Assembly (NCBI GenBank): GCA_028284565.1 | Contig: JANQRM010000657.1 | Location: forward strand, 1-7,616 | From: Anaerolineae bacterium | Lineage (GTDB): Bacteria > Chloroflexota > Anaerolineae > Aggregatilineales > Phototrophicaceae | Length of the DNA: 7,616 bases | Direction of reading: 5' to 3' | Shown: piece by piece, positions 1-6,324 of the stretch | Position numbering within the stretch: the first letter of the stretch is position 1 | How the letters are laid out: each line of letters opens with the position of its first letter | Notes under the pieces: generated by a model | Told to the model about the DNA's origin: nothing | The model's input: the letters and a program-made list of their open reading frames with translations, nothing else | Database searches by the model: none | Position numbers and translations under genes: made by a program

Positions 1-51
1 ATAAGAGGGTTGTTTCTTTAACCCCACGCGCCGTAAACGAATGCGAACCAT
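1..51 (-). CDS. rpsP: 30S ribosomal protein S16, N-terminal fragment (cut by window edge)
   Basis: Reading the minus strand from the ATG at 51-49 gives 17 codons, MVRIRLRRVGLKKQPSY, running off the left edge. This is the characteristic start of ribosomal protein S16, a small basic protein of the 30S body that contacts 16S rRNA; the family is usually about 80-100 residues, so most of the gene lies outside the window. An AAGGAG ribosome binding site precedes the start (68-63). The gene begins 37 nt after the ffh stop with no terminator-like hairpin between them, so the two are probably co-transcribed. The ffh-rpsP order is common in bacteria, which supports the call. The remainder of the protein cannot be checked here. 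Confidence 0.93.
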   Translation of the reverse strand, partial: MVRIRLRRVGLKKQPSY

Positions 52-62
52 AGTCTTGCTTA

Positions 63-68
63 CTCCTT
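63..68 (-). promoter_or_regulatory. Ribosome binding site of rpsP
   Basis: Read on the minus strand this is AAGGAG, a strong Shine-Dalgarno match, 11 nt before the rpsP ATG. It is clearer than the sites in front of most other genes in the window, as expected for a highly translated ribosomal protein, although the spacing is slightly long. Confidence 0.75.
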
Positions 69-88
69 AATGTCTTGTGGTCTGTGAT

Positions 89-1435
89 TTACAATCCTAA
101 ATTGCCGAGTCCCGGAATGTTCGGGAACTTGCCTTTACGAAGCTGATCCATTAGCTTTTGCATTTGTCGGAATTGCTTAATAAGGTCGTTAACATCACGC
201 ACTTCCATCCCGCAACCTCTGGCAATGCGTTTTTTGCGACTCGCATTCAAAATTTTGGGATTATCGCGTTCTTTGGTCGTCATTGAGTTGATGATAGCTT
301 CGACCTTTTTCAAGCGGACTTCAATCTCTTGATCGTCCACCTGACCTTGCAATTGCATCTTGCTCATGCCGGGGATCATCCCCAACACCTTGCCAATAGG
401 ACCCATGCGCCGAATCTTTTGTAATTGCTCCAAAAAATCTTGAAGCGTGAATTGATTCTCCATGATTTTCTTCTGGAGCTTCAATGCTTCTTTTTCTTCG
501 TAGAGGTCTTCGGCTTTTTCGATCATGGTCATGAGGTCGCCCATGCCCAAAATGCGTTGTGCGATACGATCAGGATGGAAGACTTCGATGCTGTCTTTAT
601 TGACCTTTTCGCCCGTCCCCATGAACTTAATGGGAACGCCTGTCACTTTCCGCATGGATAACGCCGCACCACCACGCGCATCCCCATCCACTTTCGTCAG
701 AACTAACCCAGTAATGCCGACTCGCTCATTAAAGCCTGTGGCGATATTGACCGCCTCTTGACCTGTCATCGCATCTGCCACCAACAATATCTCGGCTGGC
801 TTCGTGCGTGACTTAATCTCTTCAAGTTCGATCATGAGCGTATCATCAATTTGCAGACGACCAGCCGTGTCGATAATCACAACCGACGCATTGGCTTCTC
901 GCGCGGCTTGCACACCATTGCGCGCGATGTCTTCTGGCTCGGCATTTGTGCCTTCTTCGTAGTAACCAACATTGATCTGTTTTGCGAGGGTGACAAGTTG
1001 GTCAACAGCCGCAGGACGGTAGGTATCGGCGGCGATTAAGAAGGGGGTTTGCCCTTGACTCCGTAAATGGAGCGCAAGTTTGGCGGCACTCGTCGTCTTA
1101 CCCGACCCTTGCAGGCCCACCATCATGACAACATGAGGCTTGGCACTGCCTGTAAAGTTCAGCTTACCGGGTTCGCCAAGAGTCTCCACCATTTGGTCGT
1201 GGATAATGCGGACGACCTCTTCGCTTGGACGTAGGGCTTTATGCACTTCTGCACCCAGTGCACGTTCCCGAATCTCTTTTACAAATTCCTTGACAATGGG
1301 CAACGCGACATCAGCTTCAAGCAACGCCATCCGCACGTCACGCATCGCCTTTTTGACATCATCTTCACTGATGCGTCCGCCTTTTCCAAGGCTGTCAAAG
1401 GTGTCTTGTAATCTCTGACTCAGGTTTTCAAACAT
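89..1435 (-). CDS. ffh: Signal recognition particle protein Ffh (SRP54 GTPase)
   Basis: Ffh binds signal sequences and 4.5S-type SRP RNA and delivers ribosome-nascent chain complexes to the receptor FtsY at the membrane in a GTP-dependent way. The chosen start gives 448 aa. The N domain covers about residues 1-90 (begins MFENLSQRL). The G domain has the P-loop GLQGSGKT (about 107-114), the I-box motif DTYRPAA (about 137), DTAGR (189-193) and TKVDGDARGG (247-256). The methionine-rich M domain follows from about residue 310, with the SRP-RNA-binding SRKKRIARGCG segment near residue 400, and a short tail ends GLGNLGL. Length is typical. The frame is open upstream to a TTG at 1459, but the ATG at 1435 is preferred: it matches the family N-terminus, has AGGA 6 nt upstream, and the predicted transcription start lies near 1459. 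No anomalies were seen. Confidence 0.98.
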   Translation of the reverse strand: MFENLSQRLQDTFDSLGKGGRISEDDVKKAMRDVRMALLEADVALPIVKEFVKEIRERALGAEVHKALRPSEEVVRIIHDQMVETLGEPGKLNFTGSAKPHVVMMVGLQGSGKTTSAAKLALHLRSQGQTPFLIAADTYRPAAVDQLVTLAKQINVGYYEEGTNAEPEDIARNGVQAAREANASVVIIDTAGRLQIDDTLMIELEEIKSRTKPAEILLVADAMTGQEAVNIATGFNERVGITGLVLTKVDGDARGGAALSMRKVTGVPIKFMGTGEKVNKDSIEVFHPDRIAQRILGMGDLMTMIEKAEDLYEEKEALKLQKKIMENQFTLQDFLEQLQKIRRMGPIGKVLGMIPGMSKMQLQGQVDDQEIEVRLKKVEAIINSMTTKERDNPKILNASRKKRIARGCGMEVRDVNDLIKQFRQMQKLMDQLRKGKFPNIPGLGNLGL

Positions 1436-1441
1436 GGATTT

Positions 1442-1445
1442 TCCT
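1442..1445 (-). promoter_or_regulatory. Ribosome binding site that fixes the ffh start
   Basis: AGGA on the minus strand lies 6 nt before the ATG at 1435. This site, together with the conserved MFENLS start of Ffh proteins, argues against the upstream TTG at 1459. Confidence 0.65.
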
Positions 1446-1465
1446 ACATCACTAAGCAATGAGTA

Positions 1466-1494
1466 ATTGTAGGGGAGGGGGGTATTTTCGTCAA
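1466..1494 (-). promoter_or_regulatory. Sigma70-type promoter of ffh-rpsP
   Basis: On the minus strand the sequence reads TTGACG (1494-1489), a 17-nt spacer, then TACAAT (1471-1466). Each hexamer matches consensus at 5 of 6 positions and the spacing is ideal. The spacer is unusual, containing C6-T-C4. Transcription would begin near 1459, giving a leader of about 24 nt before the ffh ATG. The site lies between the metalloenzyme stop and ffh, so the translation-related genes can be transcribed independently of the upstream operon. No convincing hairpin terminator for that operon was seen between 1472 and 1524. This is a motif-based call without experimental support. Confidence 0.7.
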
Positions 1495-1524
1495 GATAAG
1501 AACAAACAATTTATACTAAAAATT

Positions 1525-2439
1525 TTATGGTATGAACAACAATTTTTCCATGCGCGGCACAAAATCTGTCAATGCACCAAAACCCTCTGCGAAGGCTTCT
1601 TTTTCCTTGCCGATAATCAAGGTTGGCACATTATTTTTCGTATGCTTGCCATGACTTAAATCTTCCATGTTGCCATGATCGCTTGTCACTAACACCAAAC
1701 CTTCGTCATCTTGCCAAGTATCTAACACACCCCGCATCAATTCGTCGAACATCTCTAACAAGCCAACCCCTTGTTTAAAGGGACCCCGATGCCCTACACG
1801 ATCCGTAAACCAATGCGAATGCATGGCGAAGTCATAATCGCGCGACAATTCAACTAGCAATTTGCCCGCTTCATAGGGTGTCCAGATGGGGATGTCTGTG
1901 ATCTTCAAATAGGTATGCCATGGTTTGCCAGTCCACTCAGCAGTAAGGGCGCGCTGGGCAATTAAATCGTCCGTAGAAAAATGGGGTCTGCCCGATTCAT
2001 ATGCTGCTTGTTGAATGCTAGAACGTAAAGTTTTGCCTCGTTCAAAATTGTGGATTAATCCGGGGGGATAAGCCGTCAGCAGGGCAGATTGCATACCTTG
2101 TTCCACTACCCGCTTAAAAAAACTATGTTCGGTGATGATTTGACGTGTCTCAGCATCGGGCTTGGGTCCATAATGCCGACCAATCATTTTGGGGACATTC
2201 AACCCTGTGAGAATGGTCGCTTGTCCTGTTCCACTCTGCGGACGACCTTCTACACCCATGCGCGGGTCTGTGGGGATGAATAACGCACGCTCGGATACTT
2301 GCATGCTGATATCTTTCACCCAGCGATGTCCATTTGTCAATTCGGTAATCGTTGGCATCTCAGCAACAGCAAAAGGATTGCTCTCAGCATCATCTACACC
2401 CAAGCCAATCCCATCCAAAAATATCAACAGAATGTGCAT
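1525..2439 (-). CDS. Alkaline phosphatase superfamily metalloenzyme (iPGM/phosphopentomutase-like)
   Basis: A 304-aa cytoplasmic protein with the metal-binding framework of the superfamily that includes cofactor-independent phosphoglycerate mutase and phosphopentomutase. Visible ligands are D9 in FLDGIG, the nucleophile region QSGTGQATILTG (68-79; T71 or S69), D213 and H217 in DRVGH, D254-H255 in SDHGN, and H263/H266 in SHGKHT. These should bind two divalent metals and form a phospho-enzyme. The family covers phosphatases, phosphomutases and sulfatases. At 304 aa it is much shorter than true iPGM (about 510 aa) and lacks the usual second-domain insertion, so a glycolytic mutase role should not be assumed; the substrate is unknown. 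It starts 2 nt after the MBL hydrolase stop with only a weak GGG before the ATG, which suggests translational coupling as the last gene of the operon. Confidence 0.88.
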   Translation of the reverse strand: MHILLIFLDGIGLGVDDAESNPFAVAEMPTITELTNGHRWVKDISMQVSERALFIPTDPRMGVEGRPQSGTGQATILTGLNVPKMIGRHYGPKPDAETRQIITEHSFFKRVVEQGMQSALLTAYPPGLIHNFERGKTLRSSIQQAAYESGRPHFSTDDLIAQRALTAEWTGKPWHTYLKITDIPIWTPYEAGKLLVELSRDYDFAMHSHWFTDRVGHRGPFKQGVGLLEMFDELMRGVLDTWQDDEGLVLVTSDHGNMEDLSHGKHTKNNVPTLIIGKEKEAFAEGFGALTDFVPRMEKLLFIP

Positions 2440-2441
2440 GA

Positions 2442-3092
2442 TTAGCCCATATACTTGAGCAAAAAGGGATTGGTTCGGCGTTCTTGCCCGATGGTGGTTT
2501 CTTCCATATGACCCGCCAACACACGCACATCATCATCAAGCGTCATTAATTGTGTGGTTATCGACTGCATCAGCAACTCATAATCTCCGCCTGGCAAATC
2601 TGTCCGACCAATACTCCCCGCGAACAGCGAATCGCCACTGAATAAAATTTTATACGCTGGCATATAAAAGGCAAGATGTCCCTGTGCATGTCCGGGCGTA
2701 TATAAGGTTTCCAGTTTGATATTGGCGATTTCAATCGTTTCGGATTCAGAAGTCAACAACTTATCTGGCTCTGCTGGCGATGCAACTTCACCCAGTCCAA
2801 ACATCTTGGCTTGTTGTGGAATTTGCTCCAGCCAAACCACACAATCCTCATGAATCCAGAAGGGCGCATTTATTGCCTCCTTGATAGGACGGCTTGCGAG
2901 TACATGGTCGATATGAGCATGAGTCGCCAAGACAAGTTTGATGGTCCAATCATCGGACTCTGCCATCTGGAGGATAGTTTCGGGTTCATCAACTGGATCA
3001 ATTAGGATGGCTTCATTCGTTTCTGTATCACCAATCAGGTAGGTGTTCGTCCCAAATAAGCCAAGTGTTGCACTTTTGATTTTGAGTGTCAT
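2442..3092 (-). CDS. MBL-fold metallo-hydrolase, glyoxalase II-like
   Basis: A 216-aa soluble metallo-beta-lactamase-fold hydrolase. The zinc/iron site is complete: THAHIDH (57-63) supplies the HxHxDH motif, H135 lies in PGHAQGH, D154 in FSGDSLF, and H195 in AGHMEETTIG. The block FSGDSLFAGSIGRTDLPGG and the C-terminal TTIGxExxxNPFL are typical of the GloB/YcbL-type subgroup, which cleaves thioesters such as S-lactoylglutathione; other members have unrelated or unknown substrates. A small deviation is GHME where GHGP is usual, but the ligand histidine is kept. It lacks the C-terminal glutathione-binding domain of classical glyoxalase II, so the physiological substrate is open. Its ATG overlaps the murJ stop as ATGA, and no Shine-Dalgarno sequence is visible, pointing to translational coupling with murJ. 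Confidence 0.94.
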   Translation of the reverse strand: MTLKIKSATLGLFGTNTYLIGDTETNEAILIDPVDEPETILQMAESDDWTIKLVLATHAHIDHVLASRPIKEAINAPFWIHEDCVVWLEQIPQQAKMFGLGEVASPAEPDKLLTSESETIEIANIKLETLYTPGHAQGHLAFYMPAYKILFSGDSLFAGSIGRTDLPGGDYELLMQSITTQLMTLDDDVRVLAGHMEETTIGQERRTNPFLLKYMG

Positions 3093-3856
3093 GTGGATGC
3101 AGTTTCAAGTTCGTTGGGTAAGCGTCGTCGTAGGATTATAGCACGAAGCTGATGCAGTTCCTCTAACTTCAGCACATAAGCCACAATGACAAACACCACA
3201 GCCCCAGATAGAGTCTCAATCCCGACCTGAGCAATCGTAAAGAGCAATCCACGATTCGCAAAACCCACTGACCGCCACAACATATCAATGCCCAGTACAG
3301 CCAATGCCATCACCAAACTTGCAATCAGTGTCTTGAGTGTGGTTTGGGCGAGCTTGTCTTCTCGAATTCCATCCCAGCGACGGCGAAGCAGGATCAGCAA
3401 GAACACGACTTCAAAGGTGACACCCAACGAATTTGCTAAAGCCAAGCCACTGACATTTCCAATCATCGGCTGGTAGCCCAACGTCGGGACACTTCGTACA
3501 ATCGTATTCATGAAGGAATTCTGTTCAACATCTGCCACACCACTCAATAAAAACGACAACACCAGATTAATCCCAGCTCCGCCCAATGCCGCCCATAGGG
3601 GAGTGAGGGTATCTTTATCTGCATAAAAACCCCGTGCCACGACTTCTAACGCCGCATGGACAATCAAGCCCAGCGTAAACATACTCAAGGTGCTATAGAC
3701 CAACGCCGATGCTGATGAATCAAATGCCCCACGTTCCAAGAGGCGAATCAAGGGCTGACCAATCACCAACAAGCCAATCGCGGACGGAATACTCGCCACC
3801 ATAATAAAGCGCAACGCACCCGACAGAGCATCACGTTTCCCATCCAAATCACCCAT
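3089..3856 (-). CDS. murJ: MurJ C-terminal part (open frame after premature TGA)
   Basis: The first ATG after the premature stop, at 3856, opens a 255-aa frame with about six hydrophobic helices, which is the C-terminal half of MurJ. Family signatures include LLERGAFD near residue 40, the helix-loop motif ARGFYADKDTLTP near residues 74-86, and a basic C-terminus (ILRRRLPNE). Between about residues 104 and 134 is a hydrophilic loop longer than in E. coli MurJ. The ATG has no usable ribosome binding site (AAGTGAA abuts the ATG), and starting here would lose the conserved TVIFPTLAALSE stretch. Independent translation is therefore doubtful, and this is better seen as the downstream half of an interrupted gene. 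Confidence 0.7.
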   Translation of the reverse strand: MGDLDGKRDALSGALRFIMVASIPSAIGLLVIGQPLIRLLERGAFDSSASALVYSTLSMFTLGLIVHAALEVVARGFYADKDTLTPLWAALGGAGINLVLSFLLSGVADVEQNSFMNTIVRSVPTLGYQPMIGNVSGLALANSLGVTFEVVFLLILLRRRWDGIREDKLAQTTLKTLIASLVMALAVLGIDMLWRSVGFANRGLLFTIAQVGIETLSGAVVFVIVAYVLKLEELHQLRAIILRRRLPNELETAST

Positions 3857-3892
3857 TTCACTTAACGCGGCAAGAGTCGGGAAGATGACCGT

Positions 3893-3895
3893 TCA
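3893..3895 (-). other. In-frame premature TGA codon inside murJ
   Basis: On the minus strand the codons read ACT GCC ATG TGA ACG GTC ATC. The TGA occupies the glycine position of the conserved G-T-x-x-x-P segment after TM8. The next base is A, which is not the leaky UGA-C context known to favour readthrough. No SECIS-like hairpin was obvious immediately downstream, and selenocysteine is not expected at this site. Confidence 0.9.
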
Positions 3896-4792
3896 CATGG
3901 CAGTGCCGATGAGCGTCTGCGGAATCTGCATCAAGCGCCAACCCCAATCCAACGCGGCAACCGACCCCACGCCCAATCGAGAAGCAATATTATTCATGAC
4001 AATGAAATTCATACTGAACACACCCAAGCCAGCTACACGCGGAAGCATCAAACGGATGACCTTCCACAGCATCGGGTCACGTAAACCGAGTTGAGGTTTC
4101 CAACGTGCGTTGTAGTGAATCAAGCCGGGAATTTGCACGCCAAAATGTAACCATGCACCTAGCACTGCACCCATCGCAATTCCATGCACACCAAAGGGAC
4201 CCAGCAAGAAAATCACACCAATGAGAATCCCGACATCAAACATAATCGGAGCAATGGCGGGCAACAGAAAGTGATTGTGACTCTGTAAGATGCCCATGCT
4301 GATGCCACTTACGGAGAAGATAAGTGTACTCAACAACAGGATTCGCATCAGTTCGAAGGTTTGCTGTGTGCCGACTTCATCAAAGCCCGGCGCGACTACA
4401 TTCTCCACCAACCACGGCGCAATCAAAAAGACAAAGGCACTGACAATCAGGGTGACAACAAAGATCGTGTTAATCACATGTGTGGCAATATTCCATGCCC
4501 CATTACGGTCGTCTTTCGCCAGATACCCGCTAAAAATGGGGATAAAAGCATGTGCCAGCGCACCGCCGGAAATCAGAGTGAAAATTAGTTCAGGAATACG
4601 ATTGGCGGTGACAAAGGTGTCCCACTCTTGACCCACACCGAAAACTTGGGCGATAACCACCGTTTGAAGCAGGCTGATAACTTTCGCCAAACCAAAGCCA
4701 ATCATCACAATCAAGGTCGATATGGCAAGTTGACGATTGCGCCCGTGGGATGCCTCGTATTTAGGCTTTTCAGGGAGTGTTTGGGTTTTCAT
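3893..4792 (-). CDS. murJ: MurJ N-terminal part (residues 1-299, ends at premature TGA)
   Basis: If the TGA terminates translation, this yields a 299-aa membrane protein holding roughly the first eight helices of the fold. A hydrophilic N-terminus of about 20 residues (rich in K, E, R) precedes the first helix. Aligned by eye with the E. coli protein, the central-cavity aspartate corresponds to D58 (QEWDTF) and the conserved TM8 arginine to R286 (WRLMQIP), but the TM1 arginines correspond to K37 and Q43. A truncated product would lack half of the transporter and is unlikely to work alone. No strong Shine-Dalgarno precedes the ATG at 4792, which sits 3 nt after the upstream stop codon (TAATTCATG), consistent with coupled re-initiation. 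Confidence 0.85.
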   Translation of the reverse strand: MKTQTLPEKPKYEASHGRNRQLAISTLIVMIGFGLAKVISLLQTVVIAQVFGVGQEWDTFVTANRIPELIFTLISGGALAHAFIPIFSGYLAKDDRNGAWNIATHVINTIFVVTLIVSAFVFLIAPWLVENVVAPGFDEVGTQQTFELMRILLLSTLIFSVSGISMGILQSHNHFLLPAIAPIMFDVGILIGVIFLLGPFGVHGIAMGAVLGAWLHFGVQIPGLIHYNARWKPQLGLRDPMLWKVIRLMLPRVAGLGVFSMNFIVMNNIASRLGVGSVAALDWGWRLMQIPQTLIGTAM

Positions 4793-4795
4793 GAA

Positions 4796-6250
4796 TTAGG
4801 TCACACGATTGAGAGCTTCGATAGCCGGCGCATAATACGAATTGAAATTCAAAGCACGCCGGAATGCACTCGCGGCTTGCACAGTATTACCTTGTGCTTC
4901 ATATACCCGACCTTGCCAATAATAAGACTCTTCATGCTCTTGAGCATTATTCAGGTTGATTTGTGCCAGTGACAACACATCATCATAACGCCCTTGCTGG
5001 AAATAGGCTTCAAACGGACCGAACTGATACCACAGCATACGAAACGGCAGTTCTTCTAAACGAATCGCTTGGTCAAAGGCGGTTGCGGCTTCTTGATAAC
5101 GGTTTAATGCAACGAGTGAAGTCCCCATGTTGAACCACGCAAATGGATTTTGTGGTTCAGCGCGAGCTTCCTCTTGAGCAACGGCAAAGGCATGCTCAGC
5201 CGCTCCTTCGGGTGTCCAACGCTCACCCAACAGACTCTGCAACAATCCCTCACGACTCGGTTCGTAAAGGACAATATACGTACGATTGAAGGCTTGCCAA
5301 TTTGCATCCACCTCACGATAGCTGTCAGTGACACCTTGCGCCCCTTCACCAACCCCTAAAAAACTGTCGAAAAAGTACATCGTCTGGAAGGTATCATCAA
5401 ATGCCACCAATGTCCGATAATGCCCAATCCAATCATAGGCTTCAAACATCGCACCTGTTTCAATAATCACAGGGAATTCATTCGCAACCAGTGTTTTGAG
5501 CAAGTCGATGTCACCACCCATGCGCCAAATCGCGTCTAAATCCGTTTGCTCTTCAACAAATTGCACCAACTCAATGGGACTGACATTCTTATCTTCACGA
5601 TTAGGCTTAAGGAAACTCGCAGCAAAGATTTGATCTTGTTGCCAACCATAATAGCTCAACGCCATGGTGATGTTGGCTGGTCCGCAATTATTCCAACGCT
5701 GTTGCTCGTGTCGTATGCCAAAAATTCGGGCATTGATCGGTACAGACGGACTCGTGTTGATTCGAGCTTGTGATGTGTCTTCTGGTACATCCGTCGGTTG
5801 CAAGATTACCGTTGGAACAAGCGTCGGGATAGCTGTCGGAGTCGATGTCACAGCTAGCGAAACCAGAGTTGGCTCATCAGTCGGTTGAACGTCGGGTGTC
5901 ATCTCCTCTTCGGATGTGGCTTCCGGTGTGGCACTCGGCTCACCAACAGGCATATTCAATAAATCCATTGCATTAGTTCCGTTATCAGCGGGAGCAACCG
6001 TTGGCAAGATACCCCCTTCCGGTGTCGGCGGGAGGAACCGACTCATAAATGGCAATTGGTCAATCACCCGTTGTTGTTGACTCGGAAGCAACACATTCTG
6101 GAAGGCATATATCCAACCCAACGTACCAACAATGACCAAGACAAACAGCCCGATAATCCCCCAGAAGAGGAATTTCGGCGGTGCATTCACCCCACGATCA
6201 GACTTGAATTTAAGGGGACGACTGGGTTGTGTATCATGCAAATTTGACAT
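4796..6250 (-). CDS. Membrane-anchored C39-like cysteine peptidase with C-terminal TPRs
   Basis: A 484-aa protein in four parts. There is a basic cytoplasmic N-terminus (1-26), one membrane anchor (about 27-50, FLFWGIIGLFVLVIVG), a long Pro/Thr/Glu-rich linker with repeated PT and TP motifs (about 74-169), a C39_2-type papain-like peptidase domain (about 178-330) and about three TPRs (about 365-484). Catalytic residues appear intact: oxyanion Q183, nucleophile C189 in WNNCGPA, H277 in WIGHYR and D295 in FFDSF. The positive-inside rule places peptidase and TPRs outside the membrane. C39 peptidases include bacteriocin-leader processing domains of ABC exporters, but no exporter or double-glycine precursor is nearby, so the substrate is unknown. 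The start is the ATG at 6250 rather than the one at 6313, which lies upstream of or within the predicted promoter. It is the first gene of the operon, 3 nt before murJ. Confidence 0.88.
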   Translation of the reverse strand: MSNLHDTQPSRPLKFKSDRGVNAPPKFLFWGIIGLFVLVIVGTLGWIYAFQNVLLPSQQQRVIDQLPFMSRFLPPTPEGGILPTVAPADNGTNAMDLLNMPVGEPSATPEATSEEEMTPDVQPTDEPTLVSLAVTSTPTAIPTLVPTVILQPTDVPEDTSQARINTSPSVPINARIFGIRHEQQRWNNCGPANITMALSYYGWQQDQIFAASFLKPNREDKNVSPIELVQFVEEQTDLDAIWRMGGDIDLLKTLVANEFPVIIETGAMFEAYDWIGHYRTLVAFDDTFQTMYFFDSFLGVGEGAQGVTDSYREVDANWQAFNRTYIVLYEPSREGLLQSLLGERWTPEGAAEHAFAVAQEEARAEPQNPFAWFNMGTSLVALNRYQEAATAFDQAIRLEELPFRMLWYQFGPFEAYFQQGRYDDVLSLAQINLNNAQEHEESYYWQGRVYEAQGNTVQAASAFRRALNFNSYYAPAIEALNRVT

Positions 6251-6314
6251 GCTGATGTTCACTTTTCTATTTTGCGTCACTATACCATGTGGCATGATTT
6301 TGATACAGTTCAAA

Positions 6315-6324
6315 CATTATAATG
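6315..6324. promoter_or_regulatory. Perfect 10-bp palindrome CATTATAATG giving a -10 box on both strands
   Basis: CATTATAATG is its own reverse complement, so TATAAT can be read leftward (6321-6316) and rightward (6318-6323). It sits in the divergent intergenic region between the minus-strand operon and the plus-strand flippase-like gene. The plus-strand -35 position (6295-6300, TGATTT) is poor; a better TTGATA at 6300-6305 is too close (12 nt). A shared, mutually exclusive core promoter is possible, or an operator for a dimeric repressor. Confidence 0.4.
6316..6321 (-). promoter_or_regulatory. Candidate -10 box for the C39-murJ-MBL-metalloenzyme operon
   Basis: TATAAT on the minus strand, a perfect -10 hexamer. 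With a 17-nt spacer the -35 position reads AGGGCA (3 of 6 matches), so the -35 is weak. Transcription would start near 6309, giving a leader of about 60 nt to the ATG at 6250. An alternative is the extended -10 TGGTATAGT at 6287-6279, which would start near 6272 but has no recognisable -35. Either option excludes the upstream ATG at 6313 as the start. Confidence 0.45.

Larger units (their letters stand above)
3089..4792 (-). pseudogene. murJ: Full-length murJ (MviN, lipid II flippase family) interrupted by one in-frame TGA
   Basis: Read through, 4792-3089 is one continuous frame of 568 codons with a TGA at codon 300 (3895-3893) and the terminal TGA at 3091-3089. The two parts join exactly as one MurJ: RLMQIPQTLIGTAM, stop, TVIFPTLAALSEMGD. 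This matches the family pattern RLMxxPxGxxGxAxGTxxxPxLxxxxxxGD, with the stop at the conserved glycine. MurJ proteins move lipid-linked peptidoglycan precursors across the membrane and have about 14 transmembrane helices; N-terminal FGVGxxxDxFxxAxxxPxL-like and C-terminal RGFYADKDTLTP motifs are present. GGA to TGA is a single base change. No frameshift, deletion or second stop was seen, so the lesion is recent, an error in the sequence, or recoded. The gene starts 3 nt after the C39 peptidase gene and overlaps the MBL gene by 4 nt. Confidence 0.85.

Noticed and set aside
1436..1459. Upstream TTG start for ffh adding eight residues
   Set aside because: The added residues are absent from the usual Ffh N-terminus, the ATG at 1435 has AGGA at good spacing, and the predicted transcription start is about at 1459.
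3893..3895. UGA read as glycine genome-wide (as in Gracilibacteria/Absconditabacteria, code 25) to explain the murJ TGA
   Set aside because: The other complete genes and the long flippase frame contain no in-frame TGA despite many glycine codons, and murJ itself ends with a TGA in a normal ATGA overlap. One site cannot support a code change.
4796..6250. Bacteriocin or lantibiotic leader-processing system
   Set aside because: No ABC transporter domains, double-glycine precursor peptide or modification enzymes are present in the window; the peptidase is fused to TPRs instead.
6251..6313. Longer N-terminus for the C39 protein from the ATG at 6313
   Set aside because: It would overlap or precede the predicted promoter elements (TATAAT at 6316-6321, TATAGT at 6279-6284), and the added 21 residues have no recognisable function; the ATG at 6250 directly precedes a normal cytoplasmic tail and anchor.
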